A DNA stretch of 64,000 bases from positions 24,309,749-24,373,748 of the forward strand of contig NC_133237.1 in the NCBI RefSeq assembly GCF_040436345.1, in the 5' to 3' direction. A program made the position numbers and the translations under genes. The notes under the pieces were generated by a model. That model did no database searches. It was not told the DNA's origin and saw only the letters and a list, made by a program, of their open reading frames with translations. Positions 50,101-60,702 of this stretch are shown piece by piece. The stretch's first letter is position 1. Every line of letters starts with the position of its first letter. The stretch is from Pagrus major (taxonomy: Eukaryota > Chordata > Actinopteri > Spariformes > Sparidae).

Positions 50101-52876
50101 CTCATGCAATCAGCTGCCCGACTGCAGTGAGCAGTTATCGTGGTGAGAGAGAGGGCGATAAGACTTTGTGCCAAAATAGTCAGACAAATCACCTTGTCTG
50201 TGTGGAACAGGGTGAAATCACTATGTCCACATTTTTAACTGCTTGTTTACATGGTATTTTGATGGAGGCGAGAAGGGAATGAATATAAACCACTTCTACA
50301 GGATTAGAGGTGAAACAATTATCAAAAAACTTTACATTTGGTTAATTAATTCAGTTATTTTGTCGCCATATATTTGCTGCTTCCAGCATCTTGAAAGGGA
50401 CAGTTCACCCTCAAATCAAAGTTAAAACGTTTTCCTCTTTCCTGCAGTGCTATTTATACATCTCGATGTTTTTGTTGTGAGTTGGAGTGATTTGGACTGA
50501 ACTACACTTGCCAGCTGTATCACTGCACAGAAGGAAACATGCACCTACTCATGGACAAGAGGTTCCTGCTCCTGACAACAGGGGATGTAAACATTCATAT
50601 CATCCTCCTCGGCCAAGCTGTAATGTTAGCTAGCACAAGCCTCTCATCCAGGAGTATTTGAGGATAACCAACAGCTTTCTTTATATCACTGTATATTTGT
50701 AACATATGTTTGGGTTGTGGACTGATGGTTGGACAAAACAAGACATCTGAAGATGTTACCCAGGGCTTTCATTATAGTTTGCATTTCTCACTATTTTTGG
50801 ATGTGTTATAGGCTAAATACTAAGCAGCTTAATTTAAAAAAGACAGACTATGTGATCATAATCATAAACTTGAGCTGCAGCTCTGAACCAAGATCTATAA
50901 ATGCTGCAACTTCTCCACATACGTCCGCAAATTCAGCCTCGCACTGAAAGGACAGTATTGACTGCAGCTGAGGTCAAAACTCATGCTACGACATGTTTGT
51001 AACTTATGTTGGGACTTTGAAAGTTGTATTTAGAAATCAAACAGAGCAGATTTATGAAGTTAAGCATATTAACGGAACAAAGTTCACCTTAAGTAAATCC
51101 TTCAGTTCCTCCATAGTTTGTTTACTCGCCACCTCATCGTGGACCGTCTGGCCACAGTTCTTCACCACTGACTCCAGGACCTGAAGGATGAGGCCATGTA
51201 ATGTTACACACGTTTTACCAAAGCAGCCTTCTCCCAAAAAAACCCCCAAAAAACAGGTGACAAAACTGTTTCCAGTTAATTACCTCAAGTGCATAGAGGG
51301 CCACATGTGGGTTTTTGTCATTCAGCTTCTTCTTAATGGCCCCGATGGCATATTTAGCTCTGCAAGGACAAAAACAAATGTTGCTCAAAAGGATAAATCA
51401 AGTCAGCAAAGCACACACTTAACCTGAGCTATTTTCAACTTCAATAGCTCGGGATATAAATTACATAACATAAATCAGAGGGAAGTGGGCAGAATCACTC
51501 ACTGAGCGTCTCCTTGTCGGATGAGATCACAGATCTGCAGAATGGATTCCCAGTCAGTCTCCAGCAGCAGCTGACTGGTGGCTTTATCTGCAATTAGTAC
51601 AGATGTTTAAAGCTTTAACAAATGTATTGTCTGTCTAATGTCTACCACACAATATCTGCTTCATTAAAGTAAATATGTCATCAAGATTATAGGCCTCCTC
51701 CTCTCCTCGCTACAGTTACAGATCTGCCTTATGGAAAGCATTTATTCCCAAAATATTGACTTTGGCCTGACTTTGACTGGAAATTGGTTTGTGGTAATAA
51801 TTTAACTAACTGTATATTCAGGAATATGGAAATATGTGCAATCGATGTCACAATACCAACTGACACACAGGGCTTACGGTGGGTTTTGCATTTGTGGTCT
51901 TGTGTCACCATCTAGTTTTGGGGAACTTTATTACGTAAGCCGACGGTGTTCCTGTGAATGGTTGTGTATTTCTAAATCTCTGCGGTTCAAATTACATCAC
52001 CACACAACGATCTCACAAAAAAATACTGTACAGGAGTTTCTCAGCTGGGGTTTAAAGGGTGCAGAGGCTGATTTTTTTTTTTTTTAATCCTGGGGGCCCC
52101 AAAAAGGTTAATCCGGCCCTTAATGTCAACTGAAACTCAAGTAAGAGGTTTAATACATAACTGGCTTTTACATTTTCAACATGACTCATGAAACCAGTTT
52201 GACTAACTACATGATAAGAGAAGGTTGCTTTATTTCCTGGGTTAGCTCTTAAGTTAGATAAACTAATTAGCCATCTTGTGTCACCTGTGATGCAAAGGTG
52301 TCTAATTCAGTGTAACGTTGATCTATTAAAATAATAGATAAGGCAGCTAGTTATAATGTTAGCCATCTAGCAGCTAACCCACCTAATCAACCTGTTGTAG
52401 ACTTTTAAAAAAACAAACTTAAGACAACAATAAAAGTCACGAGTATCTCACAGATGACACTGCTGTGCTTTTTCAGTTACATTATCAATGTTAATAACAA
52501 GCTAACGTTGATGTTTTGTCGTCTCAAGGCATCAACAGCCTGGTTTAGCTTAGCTACTAGCACATAGATAACACAAGGATAAGCTAACGTAGCGTTGAAA
52601 GGACAGTGAAGACAAATAAAAAGGACGAACGAGACAATATTCGCTGTTTAGTTGCTAAATCTCTCTCCGGGCCTCCGAACAATAGCAGCGAGATTTGGTA
52701 GCAAGGCTAATGTTAGCTAGCTTGGCCCGAGAGAGCCACAGCCCCAGCGCCTGTCAAAACAATACGCTGGAAAAACATCGCACTTTGACTCACAGTTGGC
52801 CGATAAACTACCGACTTAACGAACGAGCCGATAACTCACCCAGGAGCCTCTCAAATGTACCGCCACCTTTCCCCAT
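44193..52876 (-). CDS. hgs: HGS/HRS, ESCRT-0 subunit
   Basis: HRS binds PI3P and ubiquitinated cargo on early endosomes, recruits clathrin and passes cargo to ESCRT-I. Twenty exons join to 758 codons (human 777): 52840-52876, 51503-51587, 51284-51359, 51088-51180, 49687-49810, 49408-49460, 49179-49247, 48912-49036, 47225-47309, 47006-47104, 46819-46914, 46675-46713, 46412-46576, 46088-46301, 45558-45730, 45328-45468, 45034-45217, 44764-44900, 44429-44611 and 44193-44291. Domains in order: VHS (1 to about 145), FYVE (about 157-220, with WVDAEECHRC, RKHHCRACG and RVCEPC), UIM (about 260-279, QEEEELQLAIALSQSEAEEK), a PSAP motif for TSG101 (350-353), a coiled-coil GAT/core region (about 440-545), a Pro/Gln-rich tail with a nine-Gln run, and the terminal clathrin box LISFD. 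Introns 4 and 14 carry repeats, and intron 8 holds an unexplained open frame. Confidence 0.97.
45820..46040 (+). repeat. Family A repeat in hgs intron 14 (tandem monomers)
   Basis: Several consecutive monomers of the form ACACTGGGACATTTTCCAGCC, ACGTTGGGACAATTTACAGCC and CAGTACAATTTCAAGCC separated by AACAAAACCAGATATTTTT-like spacers, then CTTCCTAACCTAACATCTATT. The same monomers occur at 1.2 kb and 62.4 kb. Confidence 0.65.
47680..47976 (-). other. Unidentified open frame with C-terminal membrane segment, nested in hgs intron 8
   Basis: About 98 codons open on the hgs strand, starting with GTG or entered from upstream. It contains LTLTDYETLHEYVCFDADPN and an RRRFFSFDRR basic stretch, and ends with a hydrophobic segment (YYIVMVTGVLYIILGFGYLY) directly before the stop. 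This looks like a tail-anchored or type II membrane tail. I recognise no family. There is no hgs splice signal implying inclusion, no in-frame ATG at the front, and no nearby AATAAA. It could be a decayed transposon or retrocopy fragment, or chance. Confidence 0.25.
50392..50850 (+). repeat. Composite dispersed repeats in hgs intron 4
   Basis: The first part begins AAAGGGACAGTTCACCCTCA and reads CTGCAGTGCTATTTATACAT, a common teleost repeat start. The second part (about 50728-50830) reads GGTTGGACAAAACAAGACAT and TCACTATTTTTGGATGTGTT then ATAGGCTAAATAC, which I recognise as another very common teleost repeat. Confidence 0.6.
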
Positions 52877-52998
52877 GTTGGATCGAGCGTCTTTAAAGCA
52901 GCCGCGGAGGAGTCTCGTTTAGTCGGCGGAGTCCTGGTATCTTCACCGCTGTTAGCCTGTTAGCTTCTGTGCTAGCCGCGGAGCACAGCTGTACGGCT

Positions 52999-53022
52999 CT
53001 TCCTACTTCCCACTTCCGCCGT
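52999..53022 (-). promoter_or_regulatory. hgs: Clustered ETS-type GGAAGT motifs in the hgs promoter
   Basis: On the minus strand GCGGAAGTGGGAAGTAGGAAGAG gives three adjacent GGAAG cores about 125 nt upstream of the hgs ATG. ETS/NRF2 sites of this type are usual in TATA-less housekeeping promoters. The sequence is seen and the role is inferred. Confidence 0.5.
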
Positions 53023-53223
53023 GAAACAACAACAACACGCGGATTTTCTCCCTCTAGCGACCGATGACGCGCCGACAGGTAGATTTAACGAGTTAATAAC
53101 CAGGTGAATGTTATCACAGCTCAGTCAGCAGAGGCGGAGGGATGTTTACACAGGGCGACATTCACAGCGCTGCACATTTGTGAGGCAAGCTAACGGCTAA
53201 TGCTACATGAGTACAGTTACATC

Positions 53224-53990
53224 CAGTGTTAGAAGTACATTTACTCAAGTACTGTTGTACTCCATTACATCTACATGACCAAACAGTGGGTGGTGCAATG
53301 TAGAAAAGTGCATTTACTCAGCTATAGTACTTAAGTACAACTTTACTTAAGTATTTCCACATTTCAGAGGGAAATATTGTACTTTTTACTCCATTACTAT
53401 CTATAAAACAGAGTACGAGTGAAATGTAACAAAGTACATTTACTCAGGCACTGTACTGAAGTACAACTCTGAGGTACTTGAACTTTACTTAAGTATTTCC
53501 ATTAGTTACTACTTTATACTTCTAGGATACTCCACCACATTTCATAGGGAAATATTGTATTTTTTACTCCATTACTATCTATAAAACAGAGTACATTTAC
53601 TCAGGTACTGTACAAAAGTACAATTTTCAGGTACTTTGAGTATTTTCATGTTATTCTACTTGATACTTTTATGTTATTCTACTACATTTCAGAGAAAAAC
53701 ATCATACTTTTCACTCCATTACATTTACTTAGTTACTAGTTACTTTGCAGATTCAGATTATTAACACAAAGACAATAAACTAATACATTCTGATGTATTA
53801 TTATATATTACTGTAAGCTACCAGCAATATATATTAAAGTGATGTACTCAATAATGCGTTAATAATTCATTAATGTGACATATTATACATTATTATTCTG
53901 AAATAGGCTACTCTGCATTGTAGTACTCTGTACTGGTGGTACTTATGGTACTTTAAACCAAATAAAAAGTACTTTATCCACTAGTTAAGG
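53224..53990. repeat. Cluster of AGTACTT-type repeats (family C)
   Basis: At least three diverged, roughly tandem copies of a unit with ATTTACTCAAGTACTGT, ACTTAAGTATTTCCA, TTCAGAGGGAAATATTGTAC and TTTTTACTCCATTACTATC. The phrase AGGGAAATATTGTA recurs near 53368 and 53547, and TCTATAAAACAGAGTAC near 53400 and 53578. Matches the MITE-like copy at 40.6 kb. Non-coding. Confidence 0.75.
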
Positions 53991-55489
53991 AGCAGATTCA
54001 GATTATATAAATCTATAATGACCATATACATATATATTGATGTATTGTTATACAGTAAATTAAATGATATATAGTCAAAATGAGCCCAATCTTGATCACA
54101 TGGTAAGTTAACACTCTGGTTTTTCTTGACCTCCAGTGGTATTTATTTCCACACCTTGCTGCAGTGATGTAGTTGTACTCCAGGACACTGCGACACCACT
54201 GTTAGGTGTGGTTACAGGTGTAACCAAGCACACCTCCGTCCACACCCAGTCAGTGTCACCAGAGTTGAAACAGGCGTGACACTTTCAACCAGAGAGGCCA
54301 GCAGGACGCTGTCATGTAGCTTCTTTTTAATATTCTGCTGTTATGTTGGACCCTTTAATAATTGTCTGGTATAATAATAATTGTCTGTCACATAACATGT
54401 CTGGTTGTGTAGTTGAACCTGTGGATGGTTTCACCAATGAATCATTAGTACACCTTTAATCTGTATACTTCATTGTTACCTTGAGAGCCACTTTGAGACA
54501 CTGCACTGATTATTTACAACATAAATAGTTCACTTGTGTCACTCTATGTTCTTCCCGTTACAATTGTACAGTAAAAAAAAAGCCTCACTGTACTCACAGC
54601 ATTGCGTTACCAACATTGGTATAGGGCTACTTAGGTCATGTATGAGTCACTACCTGGCACTCGGGACACTGGTGCCCATTGTTGTTGTGGTGCTGTAATG
54701 CTCTATAAAGTGGCATTGTGCTGCTCCGTCCTCTGCTGTTACGGACAGAAGGAAACACAAAACTGACGGATCCACACATCCCTTCACCACTGTGATCACA
54801 TTTACTGCTTATGAGCTAAATGCTTTTCACCTGGTTTAAGAGATTTAGCTTGGAAAAGGTTTGAATTCACTGACAACTTTGTTTTAATTTACTTCAAAGT
54901 AAAGGAGCACAGAATCTGAGGGATCTGAACAATGTCTCATGAATAAAGATTTTTTTCCTCTGTGGCTTGTAACATCCCACATTTCATGCTTACACACACA
55001 GAGAGACGCTGACAGATAGGCTGGCAGTGCACATTCAGAGAGCTGATCTGTTTTATTTGTTCATGTAATTATCAGTTTGGACATCCAAGACAGCTGATGG
55101 GATGGAAAATCTAGTCAGCGTAGGAGGTTCTGAGAGATCCTACTTGTTGCTAATTGAAGGAAATCCAGGATTTTTAGGTTGTAAATAGAAGGGTGATGTA
55201 TTTGTCTTTGTCCCTGGTACCGGTTAGCCGAGACACAGCGGAGGAGATGGAAGATACGAGATGGTGGACCACAAACACACACACGCAAACACACACTCTT
55301 CACAACAATATGGCACCACACGCAAATGTACACACAACCCCATTGTTCTATTGTTCTCCTCCACTCAGCAGAGCCCATAGTAGTGTTTACATAAATGAGC
55401 AAAACAAAGCTTTTCATTTGAAATCTACTGTACACAAACGTGAACACACACCATGTCCCTCAGAAGAGGATTTTGGATTTGGACGACAC
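53991..55489. other. Intergenic region between hgs and the claudin gene
   Basis: Starts in AT-rich sequence next to the repeat cluster. From about 54.1 to 55.1 kb no exon, RNA gene or repeat is recognisable. An open frame on each strand near 55.1-55.5 kb overlaps the probable 3' end of the claudin transcript and has no protein resemblance. Confidence 0.5.
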
Positions 55490-55495
55490 TTTATT
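55490..55495 (-). terminator. Candidate poly(A) signal of the claudin gene
   Basis: TTTATT on the plus strand (AATAAA on the minus), about 240 nt beyond the claudin stop codon. Confidence 0.5.
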
Positions 55496-55734
55496 GTATT
55501 TGACACTGACAGACAGAGGAAACAGGTTATTGAAGGAGATCAGGTATGAAATAGTGAAATGAGTTCAGTTTTCCCCAAACAGCCTCCTGCGGCTTTTCAG
55601 AGGAAAAAAGCAAACTGAAATAACATTAAATATAAAATAATTACAAGAAGCAAAAATCAAAAGGAGAGGAATCGGGTTTGTCATCGTTGGGGGTGTATTT
55701 GTGGGACTAGAGGGCTTTCAGACATTTTGGAAAC

Positions 55735-56382
55735 TTAAACATAACCTTTGACTTGTGTGGCAGGTGCCCTGCGAGGACTACTCTCTCCACTGCTGAAGGT
55801 GGGAGAGCCGGGCATGCCCGGGGGACTCGACCCAGCGTAGAGCAGTGATCCCCCGATGAGCAGCAAGGCTGATGCCCCCCAGCCGATGTACAGGGCCGGG
55901 CCGAGCTCACGCTTGTGTGGGGCCGCCACATGTGGATCGTAGAAATCCCTGATGATGGAGTGGGCAGTCCAGCAGATGGGCACAAGGTAGAGGAACCCTG
56001 CGATGGCAAAAAGGGCGCCGGATATGCGAGCGATGCGGGCCTTCACACTGTTTACACCGATGCACTTGGTGCACTTGACTCCGAGGACACCCAGAGCCAG
56101 AGCCATGCCACAGATCAGGATGGAGAGCACGGTGAGGCCTCGGGCAGCCTGCATGTCACTGGGCAGAGCCAGCAAGCTGTCGTACACCTTACACTGGATC
56201 TGACCCGTGCTCTGCACGATGCAATTCATCCAAAGACCTTCCCAAATGATCTGAGCCGTCACGATGTTGTTGCCGATGAAGGCAGTGACTCGCCACAGGG
56301 GGATGATACAGACTATCGCCCCGCTCACCCAGCCCACTATGGACATGATCAGGCCCAGCAACTGCATACCCGTGGTTGCCAT
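55735..56382 (-). CDS. Claudin (claudin-3/4-like group), intronless
   Basis: Four-span tight-junction protein that seals or forms ion pores between epithelial cells. The single open frame gives 215 residues, the usual length. TM1 follows MATTGMQ. The first extracellular loop shows the family signature, W at the start of WEGLWMNC and paired cysteines in NCIVQSTGQIQC. The phrase QCKVYDSLLALPSDMQAARG is close to mammalian claudin-3 and -4, and RDFYDP precedes TM4. The cytoplasmic tail ends GYV, a PDZ-binding terminus for ZO proteins. The intronless structure is typical of this subgroup. Teleosts have many lineage-specific claudins, so I do not assign an orthologue. All family residues are intact. 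A TATA box lies upstream and AATAAA downstream. Confidence 0.95.
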   Translation of the reverse strand: MATTGMQLLGLIMSIVGWVSGAIVCIIPLWRVTAFIGNNIVTAQIIWEGLWMNCIVQSTGQIQCKVYDSLLALPSDMQAARGLTVLSILICGMALALGVLGVKCTKCIGVNSVKARIARISGALFAIAGFLYLVPICWTAHSIIRDFYDPHVAAPHKRELGPALYIGWGASALLLIGGSLLYAGSSPPGMPGSPTFSSGESSPRRAPATQVKGYV

Positions 56383-56457
56383 GGTGAAAGGTGTTGTTTG
56401 ACTCAGATGGAGTTGTCTTGGTTTTTATTTCAGTCTCTGTTTGTTGCAGAGGGCCCA

Positions 56458-56463
56458 CTTATA
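56458..56463 (-). promoter_or_regulatory. TATA box of the claudin gene
   Basis: On the minus strand GACTATAAGTGGG, with TATAAG about 76-81 nt upstream of the start codon. This implies a short 5' UTR of roughly 45-50 nt in the same exon as the coding frame. Confidence 0.5.
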
Positions 56464-58269
56464 GTCCCACAAAGAAATGTGACAGTCTACAGTACTGGAA
56501 GTATTGTTCTCCACTCTACTGGATCTTCAGTCTGTGGGTGATGATGTCGTCGAGTTCAGCTCGGATCAGACAAGAACAGGTGATCCTGAAATACAGAACA
56601 AGACCAATTTGAATGTTATTCATCGTACGGGTAGAGCAGCGACAATCACAGATACAGAAACATTTTCTTACTACGTACAGCGTTGAGCATAAGTCCTGAT
56701 GAAAAGACTAATGGAGAATATTTATCATAAATATTTGGAATCGGACCGGGAGGCCCATGTTTAGTGGATTCCAGTGAGAAGCGCAGAGAATAGCCGTCTT
56801 TGACACAGCTGTGGGTGTCGAGCTACGCCTTGCCGGGTGAGTGGATTATCTCAGAAAAACATGAGGAGATTCTGAACACAAGCATCTTTCATGAAGGCTT
56901 GTAGAGTGGGCCAGGAGGACCTATGTCATCTATTATCACAGCTCTCAGTATCCACATATTAATAATTCTGTGAATCACGGACCCTCCCTGAACAACTGAT
57001 CCAGGGGTTCCTCCAGAGGGTTTACCTTTTAGTCAAACATGTAGCCAGTCGATCCATCTGAGAGGATTATTATTATATTTGATGAGATGAGTCTGTTTTG
57101 TAAGTGGGCAGCTAACTATGCATCATATACACCCTGCAGCCACTCACTACTTTTATTTTACGTGCTTTCATTGTTGTACAGTTGTACAATTTTTATACTG
57201 ACTGTGTGTACTGTTTAATCTTTAATCTGTGAAAAGGGAACCAAAGTAATCATTCTGACAGGCCTATATTTCCCCGGCGTTACAGAATATTGTGCATGGA
57301 TTTATAGAAATAAATAGTCCTCTGTGAAAGTCCCTGAAGGCCTCCGGACTCCAATTTAAGAATCTGTGTCTCATCATTTTGGTACAAATCATGGTTCTGC
57401 CTGCTGCTTAATGAGACAAGAGCAATTTAATGCACCTGCTTCTGACGCTGAGACAACTTTTATCACATTTCACACAAATGTGTCAGTTTTTCAAATAACT
57501 TTTCACTGATGATATTATTGAGGATATTTACCTCAGACAGATACTCTCACTGCTCCCCTCGGTCCACAGGTCGCTCCTCTGCTCGCGTAGCTCAGCTGGG
57601 ATGCCGCCTGGAGTCGACAACGTTGGGCCTGAGAATTCGGTTCGGTCCGCAGGACGGCTGGAGAGCAGCTGGAGGCTCTATCTTCGCGGGTCAGGTCAAC
57701 TGAAGCAGAGAGCGTCGATCAGGCTCGACACCCAGGACTGGACTGGAGATGGGGCTGCCCTCCGAGATGCCAGCGCGAGTCTGTGCGGCAGTGGGCAGAA
57801 GCATGCGCTTGTGTGCACGGCCGTGTCAGTGTGTGAATGAGTGAATGTGTTCGAGTGTGTCTCCCAGTGCCTGGTGTACGAGCACAATGCCCTGCTGTTT
57901 TCGCTGTGCCCTCCCTCCCTGCTCCTTGTCAACCTCTGTCCCAACCCTGCAGCCCTTTGCGTCCATCCAACTCAGCAACCTATTTTTCTTTTTTCTTCTT
58001 CTCCAGCTCACTTGTTCATTTATGAGAGCCTTCTCTTTTCTTCTGCCCTCCTCTTTCCCTTTCAATCTGTTTACGGGTTTCATTGAAGTTGTTCGAGTGT
58101 AGGGAGTCAGTCCTTAGGCCACCTCTTGTTCACTGTTCTGACAGGGGAAAATGTGTTTCATTGTAGTTTTTCATAAGGATTCGTAACTAAATAAATATAT
58201 TTGACACTAACGAAAAGATGTTTATAGTGGAGATGTAGAAATTGTGTAGTAAATGATGATAAATGATGT
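56464..58269. other. Intergenic region between the claudin and TRIM genes
   Basis: No coding exon supported. 57.54-57.99 kb is clearly more GC- and CpG-rich than its flanks and open in several frames, ending in a CT-rich tract (57.98-58.07 kb). It may be a promoter or untranslated exon, but I cannot assign it. The 3' UTR of the TRIM gene should occupy the last part. Confidence 0.4.
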
Positions 58270-60150
58270 TCAGATGCTGCAGAAACTAGAAGAGATGAGC
58301 AGGGGAGCAGCGTTTTTGCCTCCATGCAGACGACCAGGACTGACGAATGGATTGAGCCTGTCAGTGAATGTGTCTGTGAAGGTGTAAATGTGGACTCCGG
58401 ATTCTGCGCAGTAGAAGGACGCACGGCCCTCAGTGTAGTCCACGAACACGCCCACCCTCCTGGGCCTCTGCTCCAGAGCCAACTGGGTGACAGGAGAGGT
58501 GTTGGCAATGAACTGTCCTCCAGCCTTCAGGCTCAAAGTCCAGAAGCCGTTTGCAGGGCAGACAGTAAACCTGCCCTTCCTGTTTATGGACTGTCTGACA
58601 ACACCCAGGCTCCACTCGATCTTCTCCCCGACCTCCACCTCCCAGTAGCACCTCCCGCTGCTGAAGCTCTCCTTGCCCAGTACGTTCGCCACGCGGTCGA
58701 ACCGCTTCGGGTGATCTGGGACCTCCTGGAGCTTGTCCGTGTGTCTCACCTGTTTTCTGTCATCTGAGACGGAGAGGTAGGGGTGGGCTGTCTTAGCGCT
58801 CAGGTTGACGTCCACTAAGAGAGAAGGAGGAGAAAGGGTCAAGAGTGGGTCGAACAGCGGGGAGATCATTAGATCATTAGATCACTGGATACTTTTTGGG
58901 CGAGAGACCACTGTTAGAGACAGTGTTTCAACCTTTGTAAGTGTGAAACCACTGGATATTTTTATTAACCTTCACCAGACCAAAATTGAAAAAGCAAAAC
59001 AAAAAGAAAATGATGATAAAACAAACCTTACCTGTGTATTTCTCGATCCTCTTTAGTTCTGTCAAAGAGTCACAGGGAGAAGAAACGTGACTGTCCCTGA
59101 ATTTCTTGTCGAATGCTGATTTAAAACATTTTAAAAAGTTGCTTTACTCACCAGATTTGGAGAGCCTGTTGACTTCTACCTTTATCTTTTCCATCATGTC
59201 TGACAGCGCCCGTCTGACGACCCCGACACAGGGGTCTGTTTCTATGGTGATCTTGGACCAGTCCTTCATCTCAGAGGGACACATCGTGGAGACAATGCTC
59301 TGCGTGACATAAAGACATTTTACTGATGGTAGCCAGTGTCGGCGCCATCATCGTTATATTACCTGCAGTAGAAATAAAGGTGCTTACCACGGTGACTTGC
59401 TTCACATCATCACTCTGATCACTGTTCACATGAATCTGAGGATCAGACTCTGTCGTCTCCTTCCTCAGCGCCTGGATCTCCTGTTCCAGCTCCTCCATCA
59501 GTGTCTCCACTCTCCTCTCCTCCTCTCTCTGTCTCTCCTCTATTGCTGCAACGACCGCTTTGTGACTCTTCTCCATGGCGTTTACGAGGGTGGAGAAAAC
59601 CTTCTGGCTCTCTCGCACCTCCCTGAGGTAGGAGCTCTGTTTGGACATCGTCATGTGTCATCGTTCGACCATAAAGACGCAAAGATCTTAATGATATGTA
59701 AAGGTTTTAACTCACCTTTTGGAGCTCAAGGGAATATTTCAACCTTTCTTTCTTCTGCAGCCTTTCCTGAATCATTTGTTCAACATCTATAACCTGCAAC
59801 AGTGACACAAGCGTACAAAAAAATGAAAAATGTATTGTCAGATCAGAACACCTGTGATGAGATAAGAGATGATAAAGTACCATTTCTTCATCAGGTGGTT
59901 TCTGCGGTCGAGTCTTCCTGTAGTTGTCTGAAACGTCTGCCAGGATGCGGTTGACACTGAGGTCAGGCCTGTCAGTAAACACTCTCTTACAGTGGGGGCA
60001 GTATTTGGACTGGTGTCGTCCCCAGTAGCGGCAGAGGCAGGACAAGCAGAAGCTGTGTCCACACGGTATGGTCACCGGGCTGGTGAAGATGTCTCTACAC
60101 AGAGAGCACAAGAAGTGCTTCTCGGGGAGGAGGCTGATCGTAGAGGCCAT
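58270..60150 (-). CDS. TRIM-type RING / coiled-coil / PRY-SPRY protein lacking a B-box
   Basis: Probable E3 ubiquitin ligase of the large fish TRIM group, members of which act in antiviral and inflammatory signalling. Six coding exons join in frame to 457 codons: 59881-60150, 59716-59793, 59388-59636, 59152-59299, 59032-59115 and 58270-58814. The C3HC4 RING (residues 15-54) has C15, C18, C30, H32, C35, C38, C51 and C54, all present. The coiled coil (about 91-180) is rich in E, R and Q (EERQREEERRVETLMEELEQ). PRY-SPRY (277-457) shows SGRCYWEVEVG, a WSLGVV strand and RRVGVFVDY. No B-box cysteine/histidine pattern lies between RING and coiled coil, unlike bloodthirsty-type relatives, which the coiled coil resembles. 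Intron 1 is only 87 nt and is open in frame. The ATG follows an acceptor (CGTTTTCAG), and a 5' non-coding exon fits at about 61.83-61.98 kb. Confidence 0.88.
58890..58965 (+). repeat. Possible small fragment of family A in TRIM intron 5
   Basis: Reads GAGAGACCACTGTTAGAGAC and GTGAAACCACTGGATATTTTT. The second phrase matches the opening of the copy at 1.2 kb (CTGAAACCACTGGATATTTTT). Short and uncertain. Confidence 0.4.
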
Positions 60151-60654
60151 ACTCTGAAAACGACAATGTCAATAAAGTGTTTTTATTTCATTCAAAGACC
60201 TCTGTGACGAAGCTTTTACTTGGTGACAGACAGAAACAAAACTTGATTTGAGATGTGCCCATTAGAAATCATTTGACAAACAAAAGAAGGAGGACATCTT
60301 TGTATTTTATGCAACGAGTTTCTAAAGTGGATTCCTGTTTTTTTAGGAAATTCGGTCGGAGCTTTAATTTCAGTAAAGCTCCGACCTCATCCCTCTATAA
60401 CGGATTTAAATTGTATGTGTCCAGCTATATCTTCAATTACAAAGGTCTTTATTCATTCTAGCAGCCGGCTAGGCTAACTGACAGGCTAACCTGGCTAGTT
60501 AAAAACACCTACGTGATCATCTAAATGATCAAAAATGATAAAACCTGTAAACTATTCACAATATACACAAATCAAACTGAAAAGTGAAAAGTATTTTGAC
60601 TAAATTACAGATAAAGAAAAAAAGCACTGAGATATCTAGTTGAACTGATGACTG

Positions 60655-60657
60655 ATG

Positions 60658-60701
<44 letters not shown>

Positions 60702-60702
60702 G
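60655..60702. repeat. (TTA)n microsatellite in TRIM intron upstream of the coding exons
   Basis: About fourteen uninterrupted ATT/TTA units, seen directly. Confidence 0.95.

Noticed and set aside
55915-56541. A 208-codon plus-strand frame across the claudin gene
   Set aside because: Antisense shadow of a highly recognisable claudin.
58324-58767. A 147-codon plus-strand frame over the TRIM last exon
   Set aside because: Antisense shadow of the PRY-SPRY exon.
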